Shown: positions 24,875 through 30,871, counted from the stretch's first letter. The stretch is DNA of 37,571 nucleotides from a virus (IMGVR_UViG_3300034683_000308:1-37571); one strand, 5' to 3'. Notes: generated by a model not told the origin, from the letters alone. Program-made: numbers and translations.

Positions 24875-25069
24875 TCATTCTTCACGTGCTTCCTTAAGAG
24901 CTTCCTCACGAGCTTCCTCACGTGCTGCCTCACATGCTACCTTTAAACAATTTTCACACGGTTCTATTCGAATTATAGACCGTAGGTTGTCATAGAAGAT
25001 GTTATTATCCATAGGGCTGCCGCATACATCACAATAGAAATCTAATTGGATATCTACATCCAATCTCAT
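24875..25069 (-). CDS. Zinc-ribbon protein with repeated Arg/Glu/Ala tail
   Basis: 64 residues from the ATG at 25069 (GGGAGG upstream; ATGA overlap with the previous stop). Two Cys pairs, 'CDVCGSPM' and 'CENCLKVAC', form a likely zinc ribbon. The last ~18 residues are an Ala-Arg-Glu-Glu repeat encoded by 12 bp tandem units (about 24884-24945). This repeat gives a charged helix that probably varies in copy number. The function is unknown. It resembles small phage zinc proteins, which often bind nucleic acid or host enzymes. Confidence 0.6.
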   Translation of the reverse strand: MRLDVDIQLDFYCDVCGSPMDNNIFYDNLRSIIRIEPCENCLKVACEAAREEAREEALKEAREE

Positions 25070-25488
25070 TTTAAACCTCCCCGGAAGCAAACATCCCTAT
25101 AATGATGTATCGCATTAATGACAAAATCCTCACCGTTGACAAGCACCTCTTGCAGCACAATATTTTTAAACCGCTCACTGCACTCATTTAGTGTAAATTC
25201 AGTGATTCCATATTCCTTAGTAACCCCCTCTTTTCTGCACTCATCAGAGCAATACTTCTGCGGAGCTTGGGTTGAATGTCTGCGGTAGCTATGATACACT
25301 TCAAACTCCTTACCGCAGGTCTGGCAAGTGCCGTGATAGTAATATATCGGTTTAGTAGTGTCGAGCTTATACCGCTCGGTGTAATAACGGTAGCGTCCCA
25401 TACATGTTTTTGAGCAAAACCTGCCGTTGCCGACACCTCTGCCTTCTATAACTTTGTGGCAGAAGTGACATCTTCTATTTCTTTTCAT
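25066..25488 (-). CDS. Double zinc-finger protein
   Basis: 140 residues with two similar Cys4 modules: 'CHFCHKVIEGRGVGNGRFCSKTCMGRY' (residues 7-33) and 'CQTCGKEFEVYHSYRRHSTQAPQKYCSDECRK' (about 55-86). Each is C-x2-C plus F/Y-C-S-x2-C, as in zinc-finger/HNH-associated ribbons. The C-terminal 50 residues lack an HNH catalytic His-Asn-His, so nuclease activity is not supported. Its base composition is visibly less AT-rich than its neighbours, suggesting separate acquisition. GGGGAGG precedes the ATG. Confidence 0.65.
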   Translation of the reverse strand: MKRNRRCHFCHKVIEGRGVGNGRFCSKTCMGRYRYYTERYKLDTTKPIYYYHGTCQTCGKEFEVYHSYRRHSTQAPQKYCSDECRKEGVTKEYGITEFTLNECSERFKNIVLQEVLVNGEDFVINAIHHYRDVCFRGGLK

Positions 25489-25711
25489 GCTTCCTCCCCA
25501 CTCTTTTGTTTTCTATTTGCTCGGCTATCTCTAAATATTTAGCCTGCATAGTGTTAGCAAGAGCATCTATTTTCTGCTGTGTATTCTGTATATCTCTAAA
25601 TGTCTGCTCGGCTAACCGGTCCAACATAATTGAAGTATAGGCACCGTAAGAAATAACAGCCAGGAATAAAGCCATAGCAACCATTAATAGTAATATTTCA
25701 GACATTTTCAT
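25475..25711 (-). CDS. Membrane-anchored coiled-coil protein
   Basis: 78 residues: an N-terminal transmembrane helix (about 5-24, 'ILLLMVAMALFLAVISYGAY') followed by a charged coiled coil (30-70) and a basic end 'KRVGRKHEKK'. There is no lipobox or clear signal-peptidase site, so it should stay in the membrane with the coil on one face. AGGAG precedes the ATG. It overlaps the double zinc-finger gene by 14 bases. The topology resembles an i-spanin, but it lies in the early arm, far from the lysis genes. The role is unknown. Confidence 0.6.
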   Translation of the reverse strand: MKMSEILLLMVAMALFLAVISYGAYTSIMLDRLAEQTFRDIQNTQQKIDALANTMQAKYLEIAEQIENKRVGRKHEKK

Positions 25712-25753
25712 AACTCACTCCTAATAAAATTCTATTTTCTCTCCCTCTTCTCT

Positions 25754-26152
25754 TCAAAACACAAATCTTATAAAATGACTATGTTCAAACATAGATTTCT
25801 TTATAATAATACCATCTTCGTTTTCCTCTTCTATAATTTTTCTTTCACTGTGAGCATAAAGTATTTTGATTTTTTCTTTATTATATGCGGCAACTCCTAG
25901 TGCAAATTGGAAAGCAGGACTTCCTGCAGGCTGCACTACAATATCATACTGATGTTCTTTTACTTTAAACAAAAATCTTTCTGCCAAATTGCACAGAGAT
26001 GTAGCATCTTTAGGGCTATCAAAAATGTTTGGCATATCCAAATCATTATTTTTGAGAATGTCTATTTGAACATCCTCTCCATAAAGGTTTCTCAATTCTT
26101 CCCTTTGTGCTTCAAGTATTGGGTGGGCAGCTGCCCATAAAATCTTTTTCAT
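25754..26152 (-). CDS. Small Rossmann-like protein of unknown function
   Basis: 132 residues behind AAGGAGG. Alternating strands and helices are visible: 'KKILWAAAHPILEAQREELRNLYGEDVQIDIL', 'YDIVVQPAGSPAFQFALGVAAY', 'KIKILYAHSERKIIEEENEDGIIIKKSMFEHSHFIRF'. Conserved-looking features are the early His-Pro, the 'QPAGSPAFQFALG' loop and 'AHSERK'. The layout suggests a small nucleotide- or ligand-binding fold. I have the impression of similar phage/mobile-element proteins but cannot name the family with certainty. It overlaps the upstream gene by 4 bases. Confidence 0.6.
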   Translation of the reverse strand: MKKILWAAAHPILEAQREELRNLYGEDVQIDILKNNDLDMPNIFDSPKDATSLCNLAERFLFKVKEHQYDIVVQPAGSPAFQFALGVAAYNKEKIKILYAHSERKIIEEENEDGIIIKKSMFEHSHFIRFVF

Positions 26153-26349
26153 TTTGTAACCTCCTTGAATATATTATATGCTTTGTTAACTACGTCTTTG
26201 ATAGTTTTACCTTTTACAATATCTTCATAGAAAAGAGTGCCTTTTCCATATGAGCTTAATTCCCACTCAGAGTAATGAGTAATACTTAAGGTTTCTTTGC
26301 AGTATTTATTAATTAATTCTATTTTCTTATCCAATGATAGTTTACTCAT
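26149..26349 (-). CDS. Small protein of unknown function (66 aa)
   Basis: 66 residues, helical ends ('SLDKKIELINKYCKETL', 'TIKDVVNKAYNIFKEVTK') with a Trp/Tyr-containing middle. The ATG follows AGGGGGATATT. The stop overlaps the start of the Rossmann-like gene, so the two are likely coupled. No motif or family is recognised. Confidence 0.55.
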   Translation of the reverse strand: MSKLSLDKKIELINKYCKETLSITHYSEWELSSYGKGTLFYEDIVKGKTIKDVVNKAYNIFKEVTK

Positions 26350-26358
26350 AATATCCCC

Positions 26359-26829
26359 CTATAAATTTTGTATATCTTTAAGTATTTGCTCTTGAGTAGC
26401 TAAATCCTGAATAAAATAAAATTCTCCATCCTTTGACTTGCCTATAACTATATACCCTTCCCCAAAATAGGGCAGGTCTGCATCATATATAAGCGCAGGC
26501 ATTCCCCAGTCCACAAGAGCTATGTTGTCAAAGGATTGATGATAACTCCATCTTGTATCAAGAAAGTCAAGGATTTTTAAACCTAATATAAAAATATTAG
26601 GTTTGACTTCATCGACTACAACGGCATCTTCAAACAACCTTTCCCAAAACTCTTGTGTTTCAACTCCAGTTTGGAGCTGTGAGTCAAAAAGAAAATCCTT
26701 CCAACTCTGTATTGTAGCTTCAAGAATTTCCTTTTCTTCAAACCCATCGAACCCTTTGAGCAGTCCTTGTTTTAGCGTTGCAGGTAAATCTTTTACCAGC
26801 AAGCCTTGATACATTTTATAGACTTTCAT
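26359..26829 (-). CDS. Protein of unknown function (156 aa)
   Basis: 156 residues behind AAGGAGG. Acidic, with aromatic-rich segments ('FLDTRWSYHQSFDNIALVDWGMPALIYDADLPYFGEGYIVIG'). No transmembrane segment, Cys pair or catalytic motif is recognisable. It belongs to the run of small early genes before the primase-helicase and is probably co-transcribed with them from the promoter at 27136-27163. Confidence 0.55.
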   Translation of the reverse strand: MKVYKMYQGLLVKDLPATLKQGLLKGFDGFEEKEILEATIQSWKDFLFDSQLQTGVETQEFWERLFEDAVVVDEVKPNIFILGLKILDFLDTRWSYHQSFDNIALVDWGMPALIYDADLPYFGEGYIVIGKSKDGEFYFIQDLATQEQILKDIQNL

Positions 26830-26840
26830 AACATCCTCCT

Positions 26841-26927
26841 TTAACAGCTTGTTAGATTATTTCTGGTGGTTTTTGTGAAGACCTTGCCACAATAGGCGCA
26901 AATCTTTTCTTTTTGCACTTTTTTCAT
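26841..26927 (-). CDS. 28-residue Cys-pair microprotein
   Basis: 28 codons with AAAGGAGG seven bases before the ATG. The product 'MKKVQKEKICAYCGKVFTKT' continues to a terminal Cys28. The C-A-Y-C-G-K-V-F part is exactly half of a zinc knuckle (compare 'CQTCGKEF' in the double zinc-finger gene), so two copies or a partner may be needed to bind zinc. It fills the 109-base gap between two genes. Expression is supported by the ribosome binding site, function is not. Confidence 0.55.
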   Translation of the reverse strand: MKKVQKEKICAYCGKVFTKTTRNNLTSC

Positions 26928-26938
26928 AGCAACCTCCT

Positions 26939-27112
26939 TTATCTAATTATAAAAAACTTTTTGCAACTGTTACACTTATAAGTAGCATAATCCTCTGTTA
27001 CAGCCAATAACTCAATATTCTTTGACCGACAATAAGGACACTTATAAGGTGACAGAATTTCATAAATGAACCAAGTGAGACTTAAAACTACAATTATCCC
27101 TACCAAAATCAT
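26939..27112 (-). CDS. Membrane-anchored zinc-ribbon protein
   Basis: 57 residues from the ATG at 27112, five bases after GGAGG; a start five codons earlier is less likely since that ribosome site would lie inside the gene. One N-terminal transmembrane helix (about 1-21, 'MILVGIIVVLSLTWFIYEIL') is followed by a zinc ribbon 'CPYCRSKNIELLAVTEDYATYKCNSCKKFF' with two C-x2-C pairs. The ribbon should face the cytoplasm or periplasm next to the membrane. It is the first gene after the promoter at 27136-27163. The role is unknown. Confidence 0.65.
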   Translation of the reverse strand: MILVGIIVVLSLTWFIYEILSPYKCPYCRSKNIELLAVTEDYATYKCNSCKKFFIIR

Positions 27113-27135
27113 AACAACCTCCATCAATTAAAAAC

Positions 27136-27163
27136 AATATATCAAAAATTTTAAATTTGTAAA
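27136..27163 (-). promoter_or_regulatory. Early promoter of the replication arm
   Basis: Minus strand: TTTACA (complement 27158-27163), 16 bp spacer, TATATT (complement 27136-27141), within the shared extended motif TTTACAAATTTAAAA. It precedes the 27112 gene by about 25 bases, and no strong terminator is seen in the minus direction before 21.26 kb. It could therefore supply the small genes and the primase-helicase. Confidence 0.65.
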
Positions 27164-27240
27164 TATTAAATTTTGATTGTATTTTAAAAATCTAATATTA
27201 TCAATAATTTATAAAATAAAATTCAATTGCCGGCTTTATT

Positions 27241-27336
27241 AAAGTATTGGCAAAAGTCTAATATAAGACAATTTATTTTAATCTATATAAAAACCTTAGG
27301 CCTTATCAGAAGTCGCGATACAGATTGAAATATTCA
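27241..27336 (+). repeat. Inverted element B (partner at 13874-13962)
   Basis: Plus-strand copy of the element: GTATTGGCAAAAGTCTAAT (27244-27262), TATATAAAAA followed by CCTTAGGCCTTAT (about 27286-27306), then CGCGATACAGATTGAAATATTC (27314-27335). It differs from partner A mainly in the length and sequence of the segment between the first and second blocks. It is in a 311-base gap (27113-27423) that also holds one AAATTATTGATA site (27199-27210, inverted) and the terminator of the upstream gene. There is no ORF here. Confidence 0.75.
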
Positions 27337-27354
27337 CTCACTTAATTAATTAAG

Positions 27355-27390
27355 ATAATAAAAAAGCCGTGCTATGGGATTTAGCACGGC
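27355..27390 (-). terminator. Rho-independent terminator of the 27424 gene
   Basis: Nine base-pair perfect stem GCCGTGCTA/TAGCACGGC (27366-27374, 27382-27390) with a 7-base loop. On the minus strand it is followed directly by TTTTTTATTAT. This is a textbook intrinsic terminator 34 bases after the stop codon. Confidence 0.9.
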
Positions 27391-27423
27391 CAAAATGGGG
27401 TTGCAGATGATGGAGGTTGCGTT

Positions 27424-27879
27424 CTATTTTATAGAAGGCTCATCAAACCCGTGTCCATCAGCACGAGGGATAATTTTTTTAGTTGCTGCTTCAATTTTCT
27501 GAAGTTCTGCTGCAAGTTGCTCAGTTTTAAGTGTGCCTGCAGCGACCTTAGCAAGAAGCTCTTCTTTTTTCTTTTTAGCTTCATTGTGCTGCTTAGTCCA
27601 CATTCTGACACCTTCTTTACACATTGTGTTAAGTCCAGTAGCAGTGCCTTTTTTCTCACCATACTCAGCAACTTTAGGGTCTTCCCATTTCTTATGGTAA
27701 TAGCAGAAAATATACTTAATATTACCTTTCTCATCTCTAATTACATTAGTTGCACTAGAACCAGTTCCTTTTCTTGGTGCCATAAGTTCCTCAAGCTGAG
27801 GCAATATTTCCTCAACTCTTCTGTTTTTGTTTTGAGTTAAAAACTTGTGAACTTCTGCGAATACTTTTTTAACTGTCAT
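27424..27879 (-). CDS. Paralogue 1 of a duplicated phage gene, function unknown
   Basis: 151 residues from the ATG at 27879 (AGGAGGATAAAA upstream); the frame is open 14 codons further. It is paralogous to the gene at 29224-29718: both share 'CYYHKKWE/CYYHKRWE', 'TATGLNTMCKEG', 'WTKxxxEAKKxKE' and 'ELLAKVAxGxxxTEQLxAELQKIE'. The core (55-105) is basic with aromatic residues, followed by a coiled coil (105-145). Basic core plus coiled coil suggests an oligomeric nucleic-acid-binding protein, but this is inference. It has its own promoter and terminator. Confidence 0.7.
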   Translation of the reverse strand: MTVKKVFAEVHKFLTQNKNRRVEEILPQLEELMAPRKGTGSSATNVIRDEKGNIKYIFCYYHKKWEDPKVAEYGEKKGTATGLNTMCKEGVRMWTKQHNEAKKKKEELLAKVAAGTLKTEQLAAELQKIEAATKKIIPRADGHGFDEPSIK

Positions 27880-27909
27880 TTTTATCCTCCTTCTGTTTTT
27901 GTTAATTAT

Positions 27910-27937
27910 AATATAACACAAATTTAAAATTTGTAAA
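27910..27937 (-). promoter_or_regulatory. Promoter of paralogue 1
   Basis: Minus strand: TTTACA (complement 27932-27937), 16 bp spacer, TATATT (complement 27910-27915), immediately followed by a TATAAT alternative (complement 27905-27910). The -35 shows the shared extension TTTACAAATTTTAAA. Confidence 0.65.
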
Positions 27938-27980
27938 TACCAAATTTGATAAAATTATCTTTTGTTTTACCAGCAATTGA

Positions 27981-28253
27981 TTAGTTTTCATTTAATTTAA
28001 TTATCATTGATGGTAACAATTCAGGATGTAAGCAAACATTGTAGCAAGCATTTGATATCAAATCAGATAATACCTTAAGTTCTGCAGGCCAATTAGAAGC
28101 TATAAAATCCTTCTTAACACTGCAAGCGCTAAGCTGTTTACTTGGGCTATCAGCACACACAGCTAATAAATACGAAGTTTTTGCTATAATATCGGTTGGC
28201 AACTGGCCAAAAGCCACAGAAGTGGCCAAGAGCAAAATAATTAATGTTTTCAT
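27981..28253 (-). CDS. Exported small Cys protein
   Basis: 90 residues with a typical signal peptide: Lys2, hydrophobic helix 'LIILLLATSVAFG', likely cleavage after Gly17 or nearby. The mature ~73 residues contain four Cys ('AVCADS', 'SACSVKK', 'NACYNVCLH'), enough for two disulphides, so it would fold in the periplasm or outside the cell. It is encoded with early genes, not lysis genes, and overlaps the upstream gene by 4 bases (ATGA type). An early exported protein could block superinfection, but no homologue is recognised. Confidence 0.65.
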   Translation of the reverse strand: MKTLIILLLATSVAFGQLPTDIIAKTSYLLAVCADSPSKQLSACSVKKDFIASNWPAELKVLSDLISNACYNVCLHPELLPSMIIKLNEN

Positions 28254-28855
28254 TTTATCACCTCCATAGTTTTTGCTTCTATTATAGTTTCTAATGTGTC
28301 ATAGAAATCTTGCATCGCTGATTTACCTATATCGCTCATAAAATAACTAAACCAATGATATTCTTTGCCGTTAGTTATTTCTATAACAATATGATGGTCA
28401 TAAAGTAGCTTATCAATATATTCACATATATAATCCCAATCATAGTCGCTTTCCATAATAACAACTTTGACAGAATTGCCCTCTTTGTGTGAGTCATACA
28501 ACATAAAATCTCTTTTAAAACTATACTCAACCCCACTTTCCTTCAGAATTGACCAAATCCTTTCTTTATAAAAATCCGACGCAGGAGCCTCATCAATATA
28601 GAAAATCTCACCCGTAAACTTCCACCAAGCTATATTAATATCTGTCTCATCACTACCTAATTTGGTCTTATACCAAGCTAATGCTTTCTGTTTATTACTA
28701 TAAGTCTCCGGTAAGTCCAGCACTTCTGAATTAGTTGGTAGCTGAATCTCACCTCCATCAGTAAAAAGCAAATAACCATTATCAAGCTCCTTAAAATTAG
28801 TTGCCCTTAGCATCCCAGCAAATTCATTATTTTTTGAGATATTAATTTCAATCAT
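28250..28855 (-). CDS. Early protein of unknown function (201 aa)
   Basis: 201 residues behind AGGAGGTAATATT. Rich in Asp, Glu, Tyr and Trp, with 'YLLFTDGGEIQLPTNSEVLDLPETYSNKQKALAWYKTKLGSDET' near the N-terminus and 'VVIMESDYDWDYICEYIDKLLYDHHIVIEI' later. The net charge is clearly acidic, as in several phage host-takeover or DNA-mimic proteins, but no fold is recognised. It is the first gene after the promoter at 28905-28933 and is coupled to the exported Cys protein. Confidence 0.6.
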   Translation of the reverse strand: MIEINISKNNEFAGMLRATNFKELDNGYLLFTDGGEIQLPTNSEVLDLPETYSNKQKALAWYKTKLGSDETDINIAWWKFTGEIFYIDEAPASDFYKERIWSILKESGVEYSFKRDFMLYDSHKEGNSVKVVIMESDYDWDYICEYIDKLLYDHHIVIEITNGKEYHWFSYFMSDIGKSAMQDFYDTLETIIEAKTMEVIK

Positions 28856-28904
28856 AATATTACCTCCTATTATTATATTAGCCTCCAGGCCTCATCTTTA
28901 TTAT

Positions 28905-28933
28905 ATAATAAGGCTAAAATTTAAATTTGTAAA
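28905..28933 (-). promoter_or_regulatory. Early promoter
   Basis: Minus strand: TTTACA (complement 28928-28933), 17 bp spacer, TATTAT (complement 28905-28910), with the extended motif TTTACAAATTTAAATTT. It drives the 28855 and 28253 genes. The first part of the gene-free stretch 28856-29223. Confidence 0.68.
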
Positions 28934-28993
28934 CATTAAATTTTAAAATGTTTTACTAACATTGCAAAGATGATTTTGTGCTATAATTTCTCT

Positions 28994-29101
28994 GCAGCTA
29001 ATAGTAAAATATAGTTCTTTACACGCTGATTTCGGCGCAGCTAATAGTAAAATTTGGTTCTTTGCACGCTGATTTCGGCGCAGCTAATAGTAAAATTTAT
29101 A
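28994..29101. repeat. 43-bp direct repeat, 2.5 copies
   Basis: Units start at 28994, 29037 and 29080 (43 bp period) and begin GCAGCTAATAGTAAAAT. Copies 1 and 2 differ at a few bases, for example TATAGTTCTTTACACGCTG against TTGGTTCTTTGCACGCTG. The third copy stops after about 20 bases. The repeats are gene-free and lie between the terminator of paralogue 2 and the promoter at 28905. The rest of the gap (29102-29211) holds GAATGAGTGCTCGTTCATT (29178-29197) and no ORF. Confidence 0.85.
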
Positions 29102-29211
29102 TCTTAGGTTATTGACTTCGGTTGAACGGCTATTCATTTGAATTATTAGCTAAATAATTGTTATTCAGAGTATTAGTTGAATGAGTGCTCGTTCATTTTA
29201 AAGCTAATAAA

Positions 29212-29239
29212 AATAAAACCGGCTTAGGCCGGTTTTATT
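29212..29239 (-). terminator. Terminator of paralogue 2
   Basis: Twelve base-pair stem AATAAAACCGGC/GCCGGTTTTATT with TTAG loop. The stop codon of the 29224 gene lies in the loop region, and on the minus strand a T-rich tail follows. It could act in both directions. Confidence 0.85.
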
Positions 29240-29718
29240 ACTTTGTTGGTTAGTTTTGTATACGCTGCCAGTGCTTCCTCCTTTGTCTCAAAGCTATACT
29301 TATCAAGCTCTTTTGGTAGCGGTATAATTTCAGCTCTTTTTTCTTCAATTTTCTGAAGTTCCGCTGTAAGTTGCTCAGTGTTAATTTGTCCAGTCGCGAC
29401 TTTGGCTAATAATATCTCTTTTGCTTTTTTAGCCTCACTTTGCTTCTTAGTCCATTGTCGGGTGCCTTCCTTGCACATCGTATTTAGGCCAGTCGCTGTG
29501 CTGGCCTTTCTTCCGTATTCAACATAATTGACCAATTCCCATCTTTTGTGATAGTAGCAGCGGACGGCAATGATTTTGCCATCCTCGTCAGCTAGCCAGG
29601 AGCGCTCCTGGTTCTTGGAGCTCATAAATTGGACCAACATTGGCAAAATATCTTTTACTGTTTTGTTTTGGTTTTTTACCAGAAATTCGTGGATTTCTGT
29701 GAATTGCTTTTTAATCAT
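29224..29718 (-). CDS. Paralogue 2 of the duplicated gene, function unknown
   Basis: 164 residues from the ATG at 29718 (GGAGGAAGATT upstream). It aligns with the 27424 gene over most of its length: 'KKQFTEIHEFLVKNQNKTVKDILPMLVQFM' against 'KKVFAEVHKFLTQNKNRRVEEILPQLEELM', then the shared 'CYYHKRWE', 'TATGLNTMCKEG' and 'AELQKIE' blocks. It has a unique ~30-residue C-terminal extension. The start lies within the end of the 68-residue gene upstream. Duplicated early genes near the repeat island could be DNA-binding regulators or origin factors; this is inference. Confidence 0.7.
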   Translation of the reverse strand: MIKKQFTEIHEFLVKNQNKTVKDILPMLVQFMSSKNQERSWLADEDGKIIAVRCYYHKRWELVNYVEYGRKASTATGLNTMCKEGTRQWTKKQSEAKKAKEILLAKVATGQINTEQLTAELQKIEEKRAEIIPLPKELDKYSFETKEEALAAYTKLTNKVIKPA

Positions 29719-29917
29719 AATCTTCCTCCTTTTTATTGTTGATATTATATAATACTTCATTTAACTCATTGATTACGCAAATGACAAAATTATCCTTTTG
29801 GTATCTCTTATTTCTTTTGAGATACCTATTTATATCTGCAGACGTAGGGAAATTACATCCAAGAGTCTGCAATTTTCTTAGTTTTTCTTGGATAATCAAA
29901 TATCTGTTTTTTAACAT
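29711..29917 (-). CDS. First early gene, small basic protein
   Basis: 68 residues from the ATG at 29917 (GGAGGCAACG upstream); the frame continues 13 codons further without a better site. Helical and basic: 'MLKNRYLIIQEKLRKLQTL', 'SADINRYLKRNKRYQKDN'. It ends in an acidic tail that overlaps the start of paralogue 2. It is the first gene leftward of the repeat island and follows a promoter-like region with an inverted repeat (29941-29958). No family is recognised. Confidence 0.6.
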   Translation of the reverse strand: MLKNRYLIIQEKLRKLQTLGCNFPTSADINRYLKRNKRYQKDNFVICVINELNEVLYNINNKKEEDYD

Positions 29918-29940
29918 CGTTGCCTCCTTTTTAATTTTTT

Positions 29941-29995
29941 GATTGGTCTCAGCCAATCTTTTAATTATAAGATATTATATTTTTATTAAAAAGTA
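29941..29995 (-). promoter_or_regulatory. Promoter and operator-like repeat ahead of the early arm
   Basis: Minus strand reads TTTACT, about 17 bp, TATCTT, overlapping a better -10, TATAAT, a few bases on. Downstream lies GATTGG-CTGAGA-CCAATC (complement 29941-29958), an inverted repeat that could be an operator or leader hairpin. The -35 is weaker than in the other early promoters. Confidence 0.5.
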
Positions 29996-30007
29996 AACAA
30001 AAAAATG

Positions 30008-30025
30008 CGAATGAACGTTCATTCG
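30008..30025. promoter_or_regulatory. 18-bp perfect palindrome, operator candidate
   Basis: CGAATGAACGTTCATTCG reads the same on both strands. Half-site relatives occur at 29178-29197 (GAATGAGTGCTCGTTCATT) and in the 43-bp repeats at 31260 and 31303 (GAATGAGTGCTCGG). A symmetric dimer-binding site is likely. It sits just upstream of the early promoter at 29941-29995. Confidence 0.6.
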
Positions 30026-30105
30026 TAACTAAAAATATTACTATCAATCGCTATTTGTTTATTAGTTGAATAACTAATTAAATTACTGGAAATTACGGAG
30101 TTTGT

Positions 30106-30653
30106 AAATTATTGATAAATTTAGAAAAGTATTTTTTAAAAAATTGTGTTATATTACTTAGATTATAAATTATTGATATTATTAAATAATTATAATTTAA
30201 TTTTTTAAACTTTGTTTGAGGTAGTCAAAATTTAAAAAATTAAACAAAATTTAAGTAAAATTACAAACTTAAAATTTTAAAATTAAAATTTTGAAATATA
30301 AATTTTAATCTCCTGATACAATTGTTAAAAAAATACAATAATATCAATAATTTAGGAGAAAATTACAAAAAATTACAAGCCGACGGCCGCAAACTACTGA
30401 TATTTTTAATCTTTTTTAAAATTTAAAAAAATCAATTATCGAAATTAACGAAATTAACGAAAATTAATTGTATAAATTATTGATAATTAAAAAACAATTA
30501 CAAAATGTAACGAATTAGCGTTTTTCCTATATTATTTATTTTTATATTTTAATACCTTTAATGGCCGGTTAATTATATTAATTAGTTAATTTTTTTATTA
30601 ATTTAAATAATTAATAATTATAAATATTAAATTATAAATATAAATTATTGATA
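30106..30653. repeat. AT-rich iteron region (AAATTATTGATA), possible origin
   Basis: A 12-base motif AAATTATTGATA occurs at 30106, 30167, 30474 and 30642 (plus) and at 30342-30353 (minus), with a variant AAACTACTGATA at 30391; a further inverted copy is at 27199-27210. The region is almost pure A/T and also holds tandem GAAATTAAC units (about 30441-30465). Iterons within a very AT-rich unwinding segment are the typical look of a replication origin. There is no classic DnaA box. This belongs to the gene-free stretch 29918-31782. Confidence 0.6.
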
Positions 30654-30721
30654 ATATTAGATTTTAATAAAATTTTTATATCAGCAAAATATAATTAACT
30701 TATCAGCTATCAGCAAACCTT

Positions 30722-30871
30722 AGTATTATTTAGCTTTTGTCAACTATTTAGTCAAATCAAAACACTTTCCTAAACCGCAACCCAATATATTAGTTATAGA
30801 GTATTATTTAGCTTTTGGCAACTATTTAGTTAAATCAAAACACTTTCTTAAACCGCAACCCAATATATTAG
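30722..30871. repeat. 72-bp direct repeat, two copies
   Basis: Copies at 30722-30793 and 30800-30871 begin AGTATTATTTAGCTTTTG and end ACCGCAACCCAATATATTAG, with only a few differences (period 78 bp). Read on the minus strand each contains TTG(A/C)CAAAAGCTAA, a relative of the TTGGCAAAAGGCTAA block in inverted elements A and B. No ORF or ribosome binding site accompanies them. Confidence 0.85.

Noticed and set aside
25066-25488. HNH homing endonuclease
   Set aside because: The Cys pairs resemble HNH zinc ribbons, but the catalytic His-Asn-His residues are not found.
13874-27336. Integration site or invertible segment with a recombinase
   Set aside because: The inverted elements are real, but no integrase, invertase or Xer-like gene is recognised, so inversion or integration is not claimed.
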